NCBI GenBank assembly: GCA_002071385.1 | Contig: MWFB01000006.1 | Location: 1-64,000 of the forward strand | Origin: Bacteroidetes bacterium ADurb.Bin013 | Lineage (GTDB): Bacteria > Bacteroidota > Bacteroidia > Bacteroidales > UBA932 | Reading direction: 5' to 3' | Length of the DNA: 64,000 nucleotides | Position numbers and translations under genes: made by a program | Notes under the pieces: generated by a model | The model's database searches: none | Told to the model about the DNA's origin: nothing | Seen by the model: only the letters and a program-made list of their open reading frames with translations | In this document: positions 37,389 through 46,406 of the stretch, in pieces | Position numbering within the stretch: position 1 is the stretch's first letter | Layout: every line of letters starts with the position of its first letter

Positions 37389-39536
37389 TTGCAAAACCCT
37401 GACCAGATAGACCTGTACTTTGAACCGCTCAGGCAATCAAGCCTCGAACGTTGCGCCAGCGAAGAAGAATTCAAACTGGTACTCAAGGCTTACGACTTTG
37501 CCAAAGATGCGCACAAGAACCAGAAGCGCATCTCGGGTGATCCCATAATCCTCCACAACATTGACGTTGCCAGGATTGTGGTGGATGAGATAGGTCTGGG
37601 TTACAAATCCATCATCACGGCCCTCCTGCACCACATACTGACCGATACGGAATACACTTGGGAAGACATATCCGGCATGTTTGGCAGGAAAGTGGCAGAA
37701 CTGGTGGTAGGTTTGGGAAAAATGGAACGCGTCTTTGCCGCACAGGACAAGACCCAGGAAGAAACCTTCAAACAGATGCTGCTTACGGTGAATAACGATA
37801 TTCGTGTCCTGCTCATCAAACTCGCCGACAGGCTCCACAACCTGAGAAACCTGCAGGAATTGCCTGTTGAAAAAAGAGCCCGCAACCTGGGAGAGTCCAT
37901 GTATGTTTTCGCTCCGCTGGCACACCAGATGGGGCTTTATACTATCAAATCCGAGATTGAAAACATATGGATGAAACACGCCATGCCCTCGGAATACAAC
38001 GAGATCGAGGAAAAGGTAAAAGCCGAGATGGGGAGGCAGGGAACAGAGATCACCCAAACCTACCTGGGACCCATCCGGGACCTTCTGGAACATGAAGGCC
38101 TGGAATTCACTCTTTCCACCCGCATCAAGACACCATATTCCATCTGGTCCAAGATGAAAAAACGGAACGTTCCTTTTGAGGAAATCTATGACCTCTTTGC
38201 CCTGCGGATCGTTTTTGTACCCATGGTGACCGACATTGAACAGGAACACGAAATGTGTTATGAAATCGAGCAATGGCTCAACCAGCGCTGGGAACCTTAC
38301 ACGGAAAGAAGAAGGGACTGGCTTAAAACACCCAAGGAAACAGGATATGAGGCCCTTCACTCTACCTACCTTACACCATCGGGTAACTGGCTTGAAGTGC
38401 AGATCCGCAGCAAACGCATGGAAGAAATTGCAGAACAGGGAGTGGCGGCACACTGGAAATACAAAGGCATCTCGCCGGAGATTAGCGGTATTGAAAAGTG
38501 GCTGGCCAAGGCCCGTGAATCACTCGAGAATAAAGACGCGGCATCCCTCGAATTTTTTGACAATTTCCAGCCAGGGAACCTTATCTCGGTCATATATGTT
38601 TTCACCCCAAAGGGAGAAATGCGCATGTTGCCCAAAGGCGCCACCGCGCTGGATTTTGCATACTACATACATTCACATCTGGGAAACCGCGCCCTGGCGG
38701 CGAAGATCAATGAAAAACTGATGCTCCTCTCCACCCCGCTGCGCGGAGGGGACCAGGTGGAGATTATCACCACGGAAAAGAGCCAGGTCAGGATTGAATG
38801 GCTCGGGTACATAACCACATACAAAGCCAGGAACATGATCCTGGACACCCTTAAAAAAAACGGAACCGACCCTATCCGGGAAGGAAAGAAAATATTGGAT
38901 TCCATGCTTTCAGACTTCGGGATCCAGCAAAGCACCAGGCTCATGAACAAACTGCTGGCAGCTTACAACGTCACCTCAAAGGAAGAATTTTATGGCAGGA
39001 TAGGAGCCGGACTGGAAGATTTATCCAATTTACGAGAGGTATTACTGAAAGGTTCGCCTTCCCGCAAATTCGTTACCTGGATACCATCTCCCGACTGGAA
39101 ACGGCGCAAGGATTTCAATGCCTACCATTTTGCCCCCTGTTGCCACCCCACAGCCGATGATAAACTCATAGGGTTTATTGATAGGTTGACATCAGACCTT
39201 TACATCCATACAGTCAATTGCTCCCGTGTGCCCGCCCTTAAAAGGCTTCACAGGAATGATAATGCCCAGGTTGGCGTGACCTGGAAAAAGCAATATACCT
39301 CATCCTCACTGGTTCGCCTTACCCTGCGTGGCAGCGACAGGCTTGGCATCATATACGACATCACCCAAACCATATCACTTACATTGTGTGTCAATATCCA
39401 CAGTTTTTTCCTGGTTACGCACGACAACATCTTTGATGCCAGCCTGGAAATTTATGTTCAGAATCCCGTTGACATGAACAAACTGATTGAACAGCTGAAA
39501 ATGATCAAGGGAATGGAAACGGTTACAAAAGCATAA
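37389..39536 (+). CDS. RelA/SpoT family (p)ppGpp synthetase with degenerate hydrolase domain
   Basis: Long alarmone synthetase homologue of 715 aa. Order: HD-type hydrolase domain, synthetase domain (RIKTPYSIWSKMKKR, EIYDLFALRIVF, ETGYEALHSTY, EVQIRSKRMEEIAEQGVAAHW), TGS domain (VFTPKGEMRMLPKGATALDFAY) and a C-terminal ACT domain (HGDN-like region at the end). In the hydrolase domain the usual HDxxEDT is HHILTDT (81-87), so both the metal-binding Asp and the catalytic Glu are replaced. It is therefore probably a synthetase without hydrolase activity. The start is TTG at 37389, directly after the upstream TAA; no ATG exists nearby. Confidence 0.88.
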   Translation: MQNPDQIDLYFEPLRQSSLERCASEEEFKLVLKAYDFAKDAHKNQKRISGDPIILHNIDVARIVVDEIGLGYKSIITALLHHILTDTEYTWEDISGMFGRKVAELVVGLGKMERVFAAQDKTQEETFKQMLLTVNNDIRVLLIKLADRLHNLRNLQELPVEKRARNLGESMYVFAPLAHQMGLYTIKSEIENIWMKHAMPSEYNEIEEKVKAEMGRQGTEITQTYLGPIRDLLEHEGLEFTLSTRIKTPYSIWSKMKKRNVPFEEIYDLFALRIVFVPMVTDIEQEHEMCYEIEQWLNQRWEPYTERRRDWLKTPKETGYEALHSTYLTPSGNWLEVQIRSKRMEEIAEQGVAAHWKYKGISPEISGIEKWLAKARESLENKDAASLEFFDNFQPGNLISVIYVFTPKGEMRMLPKGATALDFAYYIHSHLGNRALAAKINEKLMLLSTPLRGGDQVEIITTEKSQVRIEWLGYITTYKARNMILDTLKKNGTDPIREGKKILDSMLSDFGIQQSTRLMNKLLAAYNVTSKEEFYGRIGAGLEDLSNLREVLLKGSPSRKFVTWIPSPDWKRRKDFNAYHFAPCCHPTADDKLIGFIDRLTSDLYIHTVNCSRVPALKRLHRNDNAQVGVTWKKQYTSSSLVRLTLRGSDRLGIIYDITQTISLTLCVNIHSFFLVTHDNIFDASLEIYVQNPVDMNKLIEQLKMIKGMETVTKA

Positions 39537-39539
39537 CTT

Positions 39540-41423
39540 ATGAAAAGGCTTTTTCATCATGGTTTCATGGCAGCTGCAATCGTCCTGTTTGCCTTGTCAC
39601 TGCTGACACCTCAAAGCTGTGCCAACACAACGGCAGCGCCTGCAGGCGGACCCAAGGACACCATCCCGCCCGTGCTAATAGCCACTTTACCGGATATTAA
39701 CCAGACCCATGTGAGCACCTCGCTCAAAAAAGTGGAATTGCGGTTCAACGAATACGTGAAAATCACGGATGCCAATAAAAACATCATGCTTTCCCCTCCG
39801 CCGCAAAAAAATCCTACGGTCAGGACAAAGGGAAAAGGGATCGTGGTGGAACTGGAAGACGAACTCAAGCCAAATACAACGTACAGTCTATATTTCGGGA
39901 ACTCCATACAGGATAACAACGAAGGCAATCCTTTTCCTGTATTTGCCCTGGGTTTTTCAACCGGTGAACAGGTAGATTCCCTGATGTATTCCGGGCTTGT
40001 ACTGGATGCCTCTACCCTGCTCCCGGTGGAAAACACAACCGTAGTCCTTCACATCAATCCTGTTGATACGACCATAAGCAGGACACTTCCCGTAGCAGCC
40101 ACACGCACAGATGCTTATGGGTACTTTGTGTTAAGGAACCTGAAAGACACCCTTTATTCTCTGTTCGCCATGACGGACCAGAACAACAATTACCGTTACA
40201 GCCAGACAGAAGGCGAACAGATAGGTTTTCTAGACACGCTTATCCGCCCTCACAAAAGAATGTTCACCTATGCTCCCGAAATACAACCTTATTATCTTAC
40301 AGATACGGCCGGGTTGCTACGCAGACCGGTAGAAGGGAATGTGTTTCTTTTCAAGGAAGTGAGCGCACGCCAATCCCTTAGGGATTATAAACGAATCCAG
40401 CCCCGTGCTCTGGAACTGAAGTTCGGAGCGCCCTTCCCGACCATTATAAGTGCGCAGATCCCGGGAATTGATTCCACTCAGATCATTCGTCAGCACAACT
40501 ACTACCGTGACAGCCTTGTCTGGTGGCTGGCAGCGCCTTCGGTCCCCGACACGGTGCTCTTGCACCTGACATATATGGCTACTGTCGATTCCCTGAACAA
40601 GCTGCTCCCGCGCACCGATACCCTGCGCTTTACCCCTTATGTAGACGAAAAGGCTGCAAACCGGGAAAAAGATATGGCCGCCACGGGCAGAGGCCGTGGA
40701 GAAAAACAACAGGCACCTCCATCGGTCAAACCGGGAAGGGAAGTCATGAGCATTAATGTCAGTGCAGTACCGGAAAGAATACCAGACCAGGGTATTGTCG
40801 TACGGTTCAAAAGTCTGCCCATAGGACCGGATTTTTCCCTGGCACAACTGGTTCGTATAACCGCCAAGGAAGATACGGTAACTGTTCCTTTCACGGTAGA
40901 GCCTGATTCACTGGACCTTTGCCTGTACAGGATAATCCCCGCCACCTATATGGAATCCACCCAGTATCTTTTTTCGATCCCTTCAGATGCCTTCAGGGAC
41001 GTCTACGGCTTACCCAACGATTCGCTGCAAACTTCATTCAAGACACTGCTCAGGGATGACTTCGGGGCTTTGAACCTGCAGCTGGAGAATGTGCCAAACC
41101 CTCTGATCGTAGACCTGATGAACGAGGGCCGGAACCAGGTACTGCGTACCAGCCGGATTGCTTCTGACTCAACAATCACTTATCCTTACCTGAAAGCCGG
41201 TAAATACACGGTCAGGATAACAGAGGACATGAACGGGAACGGCTACTGGGACACGGGCAATATCATGGAAAGGAAACAGGCAGAACGCGTCAGGATGTTC
41301 CGTTTACCTTCCGGAAATCCCGTCATAGATCTTGCCGAAAAAATGGAGCTGACACAAATTATTGATATTGAACAACTTTTGAACCAACATGTTTCACTAT
41401 CTGTTCCGGTTAAAAGAAGGTAA
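39540..41423 (+). CDS. Ig-like (SbsA/Big_5) domain lipoprotein
   Basis: Outer-surface lipoprotein of 627 aa with lipobox TPQSC (Cys about 27). The start of the mature protein, PAGGPKDTIPPVL, and the Ig-like domain with LRFNEYVKI and NTTYSLYFGNSIQDNNEGN are hallmarks of a protein conserved in nearly all Bacteroidota. A second region from about 170 is a peptidase-associated carboxypeptidase-regulatory-like domain, and near the end EDMNGNGYWDTG resembles a calcium-binding loop. The function is unknown. It starts 3 bases after the RelA/SpoT gene and overlaps the next gene by 35 bases. Confidence 0.85.
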   Translation: MKRLFHHGFMAAAIVLFALSLLTPQSCANTTAAPAGGPKDTIPPVLIATLPDINQTHVSTSLKKVELRFNEYVKITDANKNIMLSPPPQKNPTVRTKGKGIVVELEDELKPNTTYSLYFGNSIQDNNEGNPFPVFALGFSTGEQVDSLMYSGLVLDASTLLPVENTTVVLHINPVDTTISRTLPVAATRTDAYGYFVLRNLKDTLYSLFAMTDQNNNYRYSQTEGEQIGFLDTLIRPHKRMFTYAPEIQPYYLTDTAGLLRRPVEGNVFLFKEVSARQSLRDYKRIQPRALELKFGAPFPTIISAQIPGIDSTQIIRQHNYYRDSLVWWLAAPSVPDTVLLHLTYMATVDSLNKLLPRTDTLRFTPYVDEKAANREKDMAATGRGRGEKQQAPPSVKPGREVMSINVSAVPERIPDQGIVVRFKSLPIGPDFSLAQLVRITAKEDTVTVPFTVEPDSLDLCLYRIIPATYMESTQYLFSIPSDAFRDVYGLPNDSLQTSFKTLLRDDFGALNLQLENVPNPLIVDLMNEGRNQVLRTSRIASDSTITYPYLKAGKYTVRITEDMNGNGYWDTGNIMERKQAERVRMFRLPSGNPVIDLAEKMELTQIIDIEQLLNQHVSLSVPVKRR

Positions 41424-42060
41424 ACGGCCATTCCTCTGCATGGTATTGCTTCTGTTGGTGATTCCGGCCGGAGCCCAGACCGTTTCCCATAAACAGCACT
41501 TGCTGGGGATTCGTGGAGGGTATGCATTCAATGGGGTGTCTTTCAATCCCGACAGGAAGCAAAAAATGGTACCTTCTTTTTACAATGCATCCATACTCTA
41601 TACCTATTATCACGACTTATGGGGTACCATGCCCTACTTTGGCCTTCAGACAGGATTGACCTATACGCAGCAAGGGTATGAAACTCCCGATGTGAAAAGG
41701 GTTTACGATGTGCTCCGTATACCACTGACCTCTCAGTTCCACATCGATTTCTGGAAAATGCGACTGTTGATAAACCTGGGATGTTTTGGAAGTTACCGCA
41801 TGCGAGCCTTCGACTATACTGCAGAAAAACCCGATGGATCCCAAGTGGTGTTCGACTGCAATCATCTATATTTGGATTACGGTATCCAGGGCGGACTGGG
41901 CCTGGCACTTGTCCTGAAGCCTTTTGAATTCCACATAGAGGCGAATTATCTCTATTCACTTTCCATGATAGAGAATCCGGCTCTGTACAGCAACGAATAT
42001 TACACATACGGTTATCCCAACCAATTGCTTTTCACGCTGGGGATTTTCATACATTTATAA
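41389..42060 (+). CDS. small outer-membrane beta-barrel protein
   Basis: Exported protein of 223 aa. A signal peptide (about residues 12-29, ending PAGAQ) is followed by alternating amphipathic strands (LLGIRGGYAFNGVSF, YFGLQTGLTYTQQGYE, LLINLGCFGSYRMRAF) and a C-terminal strand with terminal Leu (LLFTLGIFIHL). This fits the porin-family/OmpW-like eight-strand barrels of Bacteroidota. The start lies inside the preceding gene and the stop is 2 bases before ispG. Confidence 0.75.
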   Translation: MFHYLFRLKEGKRPFLCMVLLLLVIPAGAQTVSHKQHLLGIRGGYAFNGVSFNPDRKQKMVPSFYNASILYTYYHDLWGTMPYFGLQTGLTYTQQGYETPDVKRVYDVLRIPLTSQFHIDFWKMRLLINLGCFGSYRMRAFDYTAEKPDGSQVVFDCNHLYLDYGIQGGLGLALVLKPFEFHIEANYLYSLSMIENPALYSNEYYTYGYPNQLLFTLGIFIHL

Positions 42061-42062
42061 CC

Positions 42063-43331
42063 ATGAGCTCGCACGTCGTATACGCCGGAAAATTGGCCAT
42101 CGGAGGCGGACACCCCGTTTCTGTCCAGACCATGTGCAACACGGACACACTGGATGTGGATGCATCCATAGCCCAATGCCTGGCCGTTGCTCGGGAAGGC
42201 GCCCAGATGGTAAGGCTTACCACACAGGGCCCCCGACAGGTTAAAGCACTGGCCGTCATCAGGGAAAAGCTCAGGGATCAGGGAGTGGATATTCCCCTGG
42301 TCGCCGACGTCCATTTCTCGGCTCACACCGCTATGGAAGCGGCCCGGGTGGCCGATAAGGTTCGCATCAATCCCGGTAATTTTTCACGTGACCGCTCCAG
42401 GGTCAGGGAATTGTTGGCAGAGCTCTTCGAAATTTGCCGCCGGCATGATACTGCCCTTCGAATTGGCGTGAACCACGGCTCTCTCCCCCTGCACATCCTG
42501 GAAACTTACGGGAACTCTCCTGAAGGCATGTGTCAGGCTGCCATGGAATACCTGACCATTTGCCAGGAAATGGATTTTCCCCGTGTTGTGGTCTCTCTCA
42601 AATCGAGCAATACCCGCATCATTGTACAGGCCAACCGGCTGCTCGTTCAAAACATGAAAGCCCTGGGTATGGACTACCCGCTGCACCTGGGTGTGACAGA
42701 ATCTGGCAACGACCGGCAGGGACGCCTTAAATCCGCTGTGGGTATCATTACCCTGCTTAAAGAAGGCATTGGAGACACCTTCAGGGTTTCCCTCACCGAG
42801 GCCCCCGGGGCGGAAATCCGCTTTGGCAAGCTGTTCCTGCCTGTAGCCAAAGACCGCAGCCAGCCTGCATCATGGGATGAGCTCATTGTCAGTGCCGCTT
42901 ACAAGTGGGCTCCCGGCCTGCTGGACGGGACCATTGACTGGAAGACATTGCCCATGCCATTTATAGAGGCACCCTTTGCTTCAAAAGAAGAACTGAAAGA
43001 ATTCTGCATGGACCTGCTGCAGGCTACCCGTTGTGTCTTTTCAAGCCCCGAGTACATTTCCTGTCCCGGTTGTGGTCGTACAAAATTCAACCTGGAAGAA
43101 ACAGTCCGCCAAGTCAAGAAGGCCACATCACACCTTAAAGGATGCACCATTGCCGTCATGGGTTGCATTGTGAACGGGCCCGGAGAAATGGCCGATGCCC
43201 AGTACGGATATGTTGGGGAAGGCAATGGGAAGGTAACCCTATATAAAGGGAAAATCCCCGTCATGCGGGGGATTCCACAGGAAGAAGCGGTACAGCGTTT
43301 GCTGGAACTTATAGAGTCTCAACAAAAATAG
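42063..43331 (+). CDS. ispG: 4-hydroxy-3-methylbut-2-enyl diphosphate synthase
   Basis: Penultimate enzyme of the MEP isoprenoid pathway. The TIM-barrel part is complete (LVADVHFSA, KVRINPGNFS, RIGVNHGSL, HLGVTESG). The [4Fe-4S] ligands lie in CPGCGR (about 334-339) and GCIVNGPGE (about 368). Wording such as MVRLTTQG and the C-terminus follows the long plant/Bacteroidota form, which normally has about 600 aa with a large central domain. Here the central part is cut to about 80 residues, for a total of 422 aa. The gene may be functional like the short E. coli type (372 aa). It converges on the NfeD gene with a 23-base overlap. Confidence 0.92.
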   Translation: MSSHVVYAGKLAIGGGHPVSVQTMCNTDTLDVDASIAQCLAVAREGAQMVRLTTQGPRQVKALAVIREKLRDQGVDIPLVADVHFSAHTAMEAARVADKVRINPGNFSRDRSRVRELLAELFEICRRHDTALRIGVNHGSLPLHILETYGNSPEGMCQAAMEYLTICQEMDFPRVVVSLKSSNTRIIVQANRLLVQNMKALGMDYPLHLGVTESGNDRQGRLKSAVGIITLLKEGIGDTFRVSLTEAPGAEIRFGKLFLPVAKDRSQPASWDELIVSAAYKWAPGLLDGTIDWKTLPMPFIEAPFASKEELKEFCMDLLQATRCVFSSPEYISCPGCGRTKFNLEETVRQVKKATSHLKGCTIAVMGCIVNGPGEMADAQYGYVGEGNGKVTLYKGKIPVMRGIPQEEAVQRLLELIESQQK

Positions 43332-44610
43332 CACCGCTTTCTATCCGTACCACTTTAACCGGAGTACCTTTGGGAATGTATCCTATAGCCGCACGGGCTT
43401 CCACCCACCTGCCTGCAATGGTCACTTTTCCGGAAGGCCGAAGGTCAGTAAAGGTCACCCCTTCCTGGCCTATGACAATATCATGGAGGGTCGGTACCCC
43501 AACAAATCCATCTTCTGTTTCCAGGTTCGTCCTCAGGGCTATGCGGTTGAACACCCTGGTGGGAAACAACATATGCACGGAAAAAAGAATAAAAGACAGG
43601 GCCAGCAGACCGGTGACACTCACCGTGGCAACAGGCACCAGTATATCTTTCCAGGGGAAAGGCCCTTTGAAATCAAACACCCGGTTGTCTATCATGGTAA
43701 GAGTCAAACCGGCGCCTATAGCAACAAGGCCAAGGATGCCCAACACCCCGAAACCCGGAGTGACAAATATTTCAACAGCCAGAAGTATCAAGCCTGCAAT
43801 AATGATAATGATCTCCCAGTATTGCACCAATCCTTCCAGGAAAAGCGGGGAAAAATAGCCAATGGCACAAAAGACCGCCACCCCCAGCGGGAAACCTATG
43901 CCCGGGCTTTGCAGTTCAAAATAAATGCCTCCTATCATGCCCATGAGCATCAGGGCCTGGACCAGCGGCAGTAGAAAGAATCCTATCACCTTGTCCAGCC
44001 AGGTCTCTTCGTATTCCTTGATGACATGATTCTCATAACCAAGCAATGCCACTGCTTCCTCCACACTGGAGGCCTGTCCCTGGCTCAATCCCGCTTCAAT
44101 GGCTTCCCTTGTCGTCAGATTCACTATCGTGTCTCCGCTGACCATTTGTTCCGCCAGTCTGGGATCACGCCCCGTTTCTTCGGCCGTGGCACGCATCAGG
44201 GAACGCATGTAAGACTGGTATTTCTCGGGCATTGGTTCTCCAGTCTGATTCACGACACTGGCAGAGCCGATGGTGGATCCGGGGGCCATATAAATGGTAT
44301 CACACGCAATGGAGATCAGTGCACCTGCCGAGGCTGCCTGGTGGTCAATAAAGGAAACCGTGGTGAAAGGAGCTTCCAGCAGGGCTGTCCTCATTTTTTC
44401 AGCCGCATCCAATGCACCGCCAAAAGTATTGAGACGCATTACAAATGCCATGGCATTCTGTTCTTTTGCCTCTTGCAGCGCCTTGTCAAGCATTCTGGCC
44501 GACTTGGCATGGATCTCACTGTCAATGTTCAACACAAATACCAGGCTTGAATCAGCTCCTTTTGCCAGCAGGGGCAAAAAGAGCAAAAGCAGGAGAAAAT
44601 AACGTTTCAT
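43309..44610 (-). CDS. NfeD-family membrane serine protease (ClpP-like domain)
   Basis: Membrane protein of 433 aa. A signal peptide (MKRYFLLLLLFLPLLAKG) precedes a ClpP-like domain with a catalytic Ser in DHQAASAGALISIACD (around 90-105) and YMAPGSTIGSA. Four or five transmembrane helices follow (about 215-370) and the protein ends in an NfeD OB-fold domain (GKVTIAGRWVEARAAIGYIPKGTPVKVV, key: GxVxxxGxxxEA). It is of the long NfeD1b/YbbK type linked to membrane quality control. ATG at 44610 is chosen because the signal peptide begins there. It follows the C69 peptidase by 5 bases. Confidence 0.9.
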   Translation of the reverse strand: MKRYFLLLLLFLPLLAKGADSSLVFVLNIDSEIHAKSARMLDKALQEAKEQNAMAFVMRLNTFGGALDAAEKMRTALLEAPFTTVSFIDHQAASAGALISIACDTIYMAPGSTIGSASVVNQTGEPMPEKYQSYMRSLMRATAEETGRDPRLAEQMVSGDTIVNLTTREAIEAGLSQGQASSVEEAVALLGYENHVIKEYEETWLDKVIGFFLLPLVQALMLMGMIGGIYFELQSPGIGFPLGVAVFCAIGYFSPLFLEGLVQYWEIIIIIAGLILLAVEIFVTPGFGVLGILGLVAIGAGLTLTMIDNRVFDFKGPFPWKDILVPVATVSVTGLLALSFILFSVHMLFPTRVFNRIALRTNLETEDGFVGVPTLHDIVIGQEGVTFTDLRPSGKVTIAGRWVEARAAIGYIPKGTPVKVVRIESGAIFVETL

Positions 44611-44615
44611 TCCAT

Positions 44616-46292
44616 CTATCTTGATTCTAAAATTGTACCGTTGTCCTTGACTACGGCTTCTTTCCATTTTTGTGTCTGACCTCCGGATATGGGGGATTTG
44701 GGAATTCGTACGCTGTTCCCGTTGTTGGTGAATGACCCGTCCGGGTTCTGGTGCTTGATGTTTCCGTCAATATACTTAACCATCAGATATTTATCAAGTT
44801 CCACCCATTTATCAAACAACTCCTGGGCCGCATTCACCGAAAAATCAGTCAGAAATTCACGGGCCAGAGCAGGGTCCTGTTTGTACAAAGTCAAAGCAAT
44901 CTGATCGATATGGGCAGTTTTTTCCACCATCTCATTTTCCCAGGCATCCACAACGTTCCGGACTTCAGCCCCGGTCTGGTTATAGCGAAGGTATGCAAAC
45001 TGGGCTACCCTGTTCACTATCCAGAAGAGCGATGTTTCAGAGTACTCCAGCATGCTCCCGTTCCCCTCTTCTATGCATCGGGGAACACGCTGAGAAACGC
45101 TGTAAAACGGTATCAGGGCCGAAGTACCGGCATCGTCCACCCCAAACCAGTACAAGCCCCCAAGGTCCCTTGGAAGATCACTCCTGCATTGTCCTACAAA
45201 CCACCATCCTGTCTGTTGCGTTGATATGGCCCGCTCGTTGACGTAGGTCTTTCCATCCACCTCGAATGACATGGGCCTCCAGCGGTATGGCAATGCGTTG
45301 CTTCCGGCGCCGATATCGCACGTCATGTCCATAGGGGTTCCTTCAAAATGGTCACGCATCATTCCGGCAACATCCCTGAAGGACAATTTAACATTTGGCT
45401 TTACATACAAGGGCATACGGTTGGTCAGATTATGACCCATGGCATAATCCAGGTATTTATCCATGCCGTCTGCAAAACGGTTGAAATAAGCCCATATGCG
45501 CGCATCACAGGCACGGGCGGCTCCAAAATCCACCGGTGCATATACGTCGGAAAAGCTAAAATCCTTGTCCTTGCCGCTAAAAATCCCCATCTCCCGGGCA
45601 TGGGAAATCACATCGGGACTATATAGACAATTATCAGGATCGTCAAAATCAAGGTTTGTGATGCGGGCCTGGTTGGCATGACCGCTGATGTATCCGTCGG
45701 GAATGTGCCTGGCTGCCCATACGGCCCCTTTGTTCACATTGACCCCTTCCACCATCCTGGGAGCCTTGGCCATTATTTCCATGATCCATACTTCATCGGG
45801 ATCGGCAATGGAAAATGATTCCCCGCTGGAGGCATATCCATATGTCTGCATTAGATTATCAATCAATAAGATGGCCTCACGTGCGGTTTTGCAGCGCTGT
45901 AAAGCCAGGTAGATCAGGGACCCGTAATCCATCATCGCGGTCGGATCATTGAACTCACTCCTGCCCCCAAAGGTGGTCTCCCCTATCAACAGCTGGTATT
46001 CATTCATGTTTCCGGTCACAGAATAGGTCCGGCGTGCCTGGGGGATTTCCCCCATGTACTTACCTGTATCCCATTCATAGATTTTCAATATGGTTCCCTC
46101 GGCCCATTCAGCTGCAGGCCAGAAGTACAACTCACCGAATAACTGGTGTGAATCGGCGGAATAACTGACAATCACGGATCCGTCTTTTGACGCACCTTTG
46201 GTTACAATCAAATTCGTACAGGGCATGGCTGTACCGGCACCCACAAAAAAAGCGACAAGGCTCAGGAAGATCTTTCTGGTAATCATTGGCAT
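44616..46292 (-). CDS. C69-family dipeptidase, exported
   Basis: N-terminal-nucleophile dipeptidase of 558 aa. A signal peptide ends just before Cys25 in AMPCTNLIVTKGAS, so processing would expose the catalytic Cys, as in other PepD-type enzymes. The next conserved elements are YSADSHQLFGELY and TFGGRSEF. It probably cleaves dipeptides in the periplasm. ATG at 46292 or 46286 could be used. It probably forms an operon with the NfeD protease gene. Confidence 0.9.
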   Translation of the reverse strand: MPMITRKIFLSLVAFFVGAGTAMPCTNLIVTKGASKDGSVIVSYSADSHQLFGELYFWPAAEWAEGTILKIYEWDTGKYMGEIPQARRTYSVTGNMNEYQLLIGETTFGGRSEFNDPTAMMDYGSLIYLALQRCKTAREAILLIDNLMQTYGYASSGESFSIADPDEVWIMEIMAKAPRMVEGVNVNKGAVWAARHIPDGYISGHANQARITNLDFDDPDNCLYSPDVISHAREMGIFSGKDKDFSFSDVYAPVDFGAARACDARIWAYFNRFADGMDKYLDYAMGHNLTNRMPLYVKPNVKLSFRDVAGMMRDHFEGTPMDMTCDIGAGSNALPYRWRPMSFEVDGKTYVNERAISTQQTGWWFVGQCRSDLPRDLGGLYWFGVDDAGTSALIPFYSVSQRVPRCIEEGNGSMLEYSETSLFWIVNRVAQFAYLRYNQTGAEVRNVVDAWENEMVEKTAHIDQIALTLYKQDPALAREFLTDFSVNAAQELFDKWVELDKYLMVKYIDGNIKHQNPDGSFTNNGNSVRIPKSPISGGQTQKWKEAVVKDNGTILESR

Positions 46293-46355
46293 ATATTTTT
46301 AATAATGTCTATTTTGTAAAAATACAAAAAAGACAAACACCGAGCGTTTTTTTAC

Positions 46356-46363
46356 TATCTTTG
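46356..46363 (+). promoter_or_regulatory. -7 box for the M16 peptidase gene
   Basis: TATCTTTG with a leader of about 40 bases before the ATG at 46407. No TTG at the -33 position. Confidence 0.5.
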
Positions 46364-46406
46364 TTTTCTTTGAACATTACTCATTCATAGAATAACCAAT
46401 CAAATC

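Noticed and set aside
37437..38453. 338-codon antisense frame over the RelA/SpoT gene
   Set aside because: Composition of a shadow frame; the opposite strand has full RelA/SpoT motifs.
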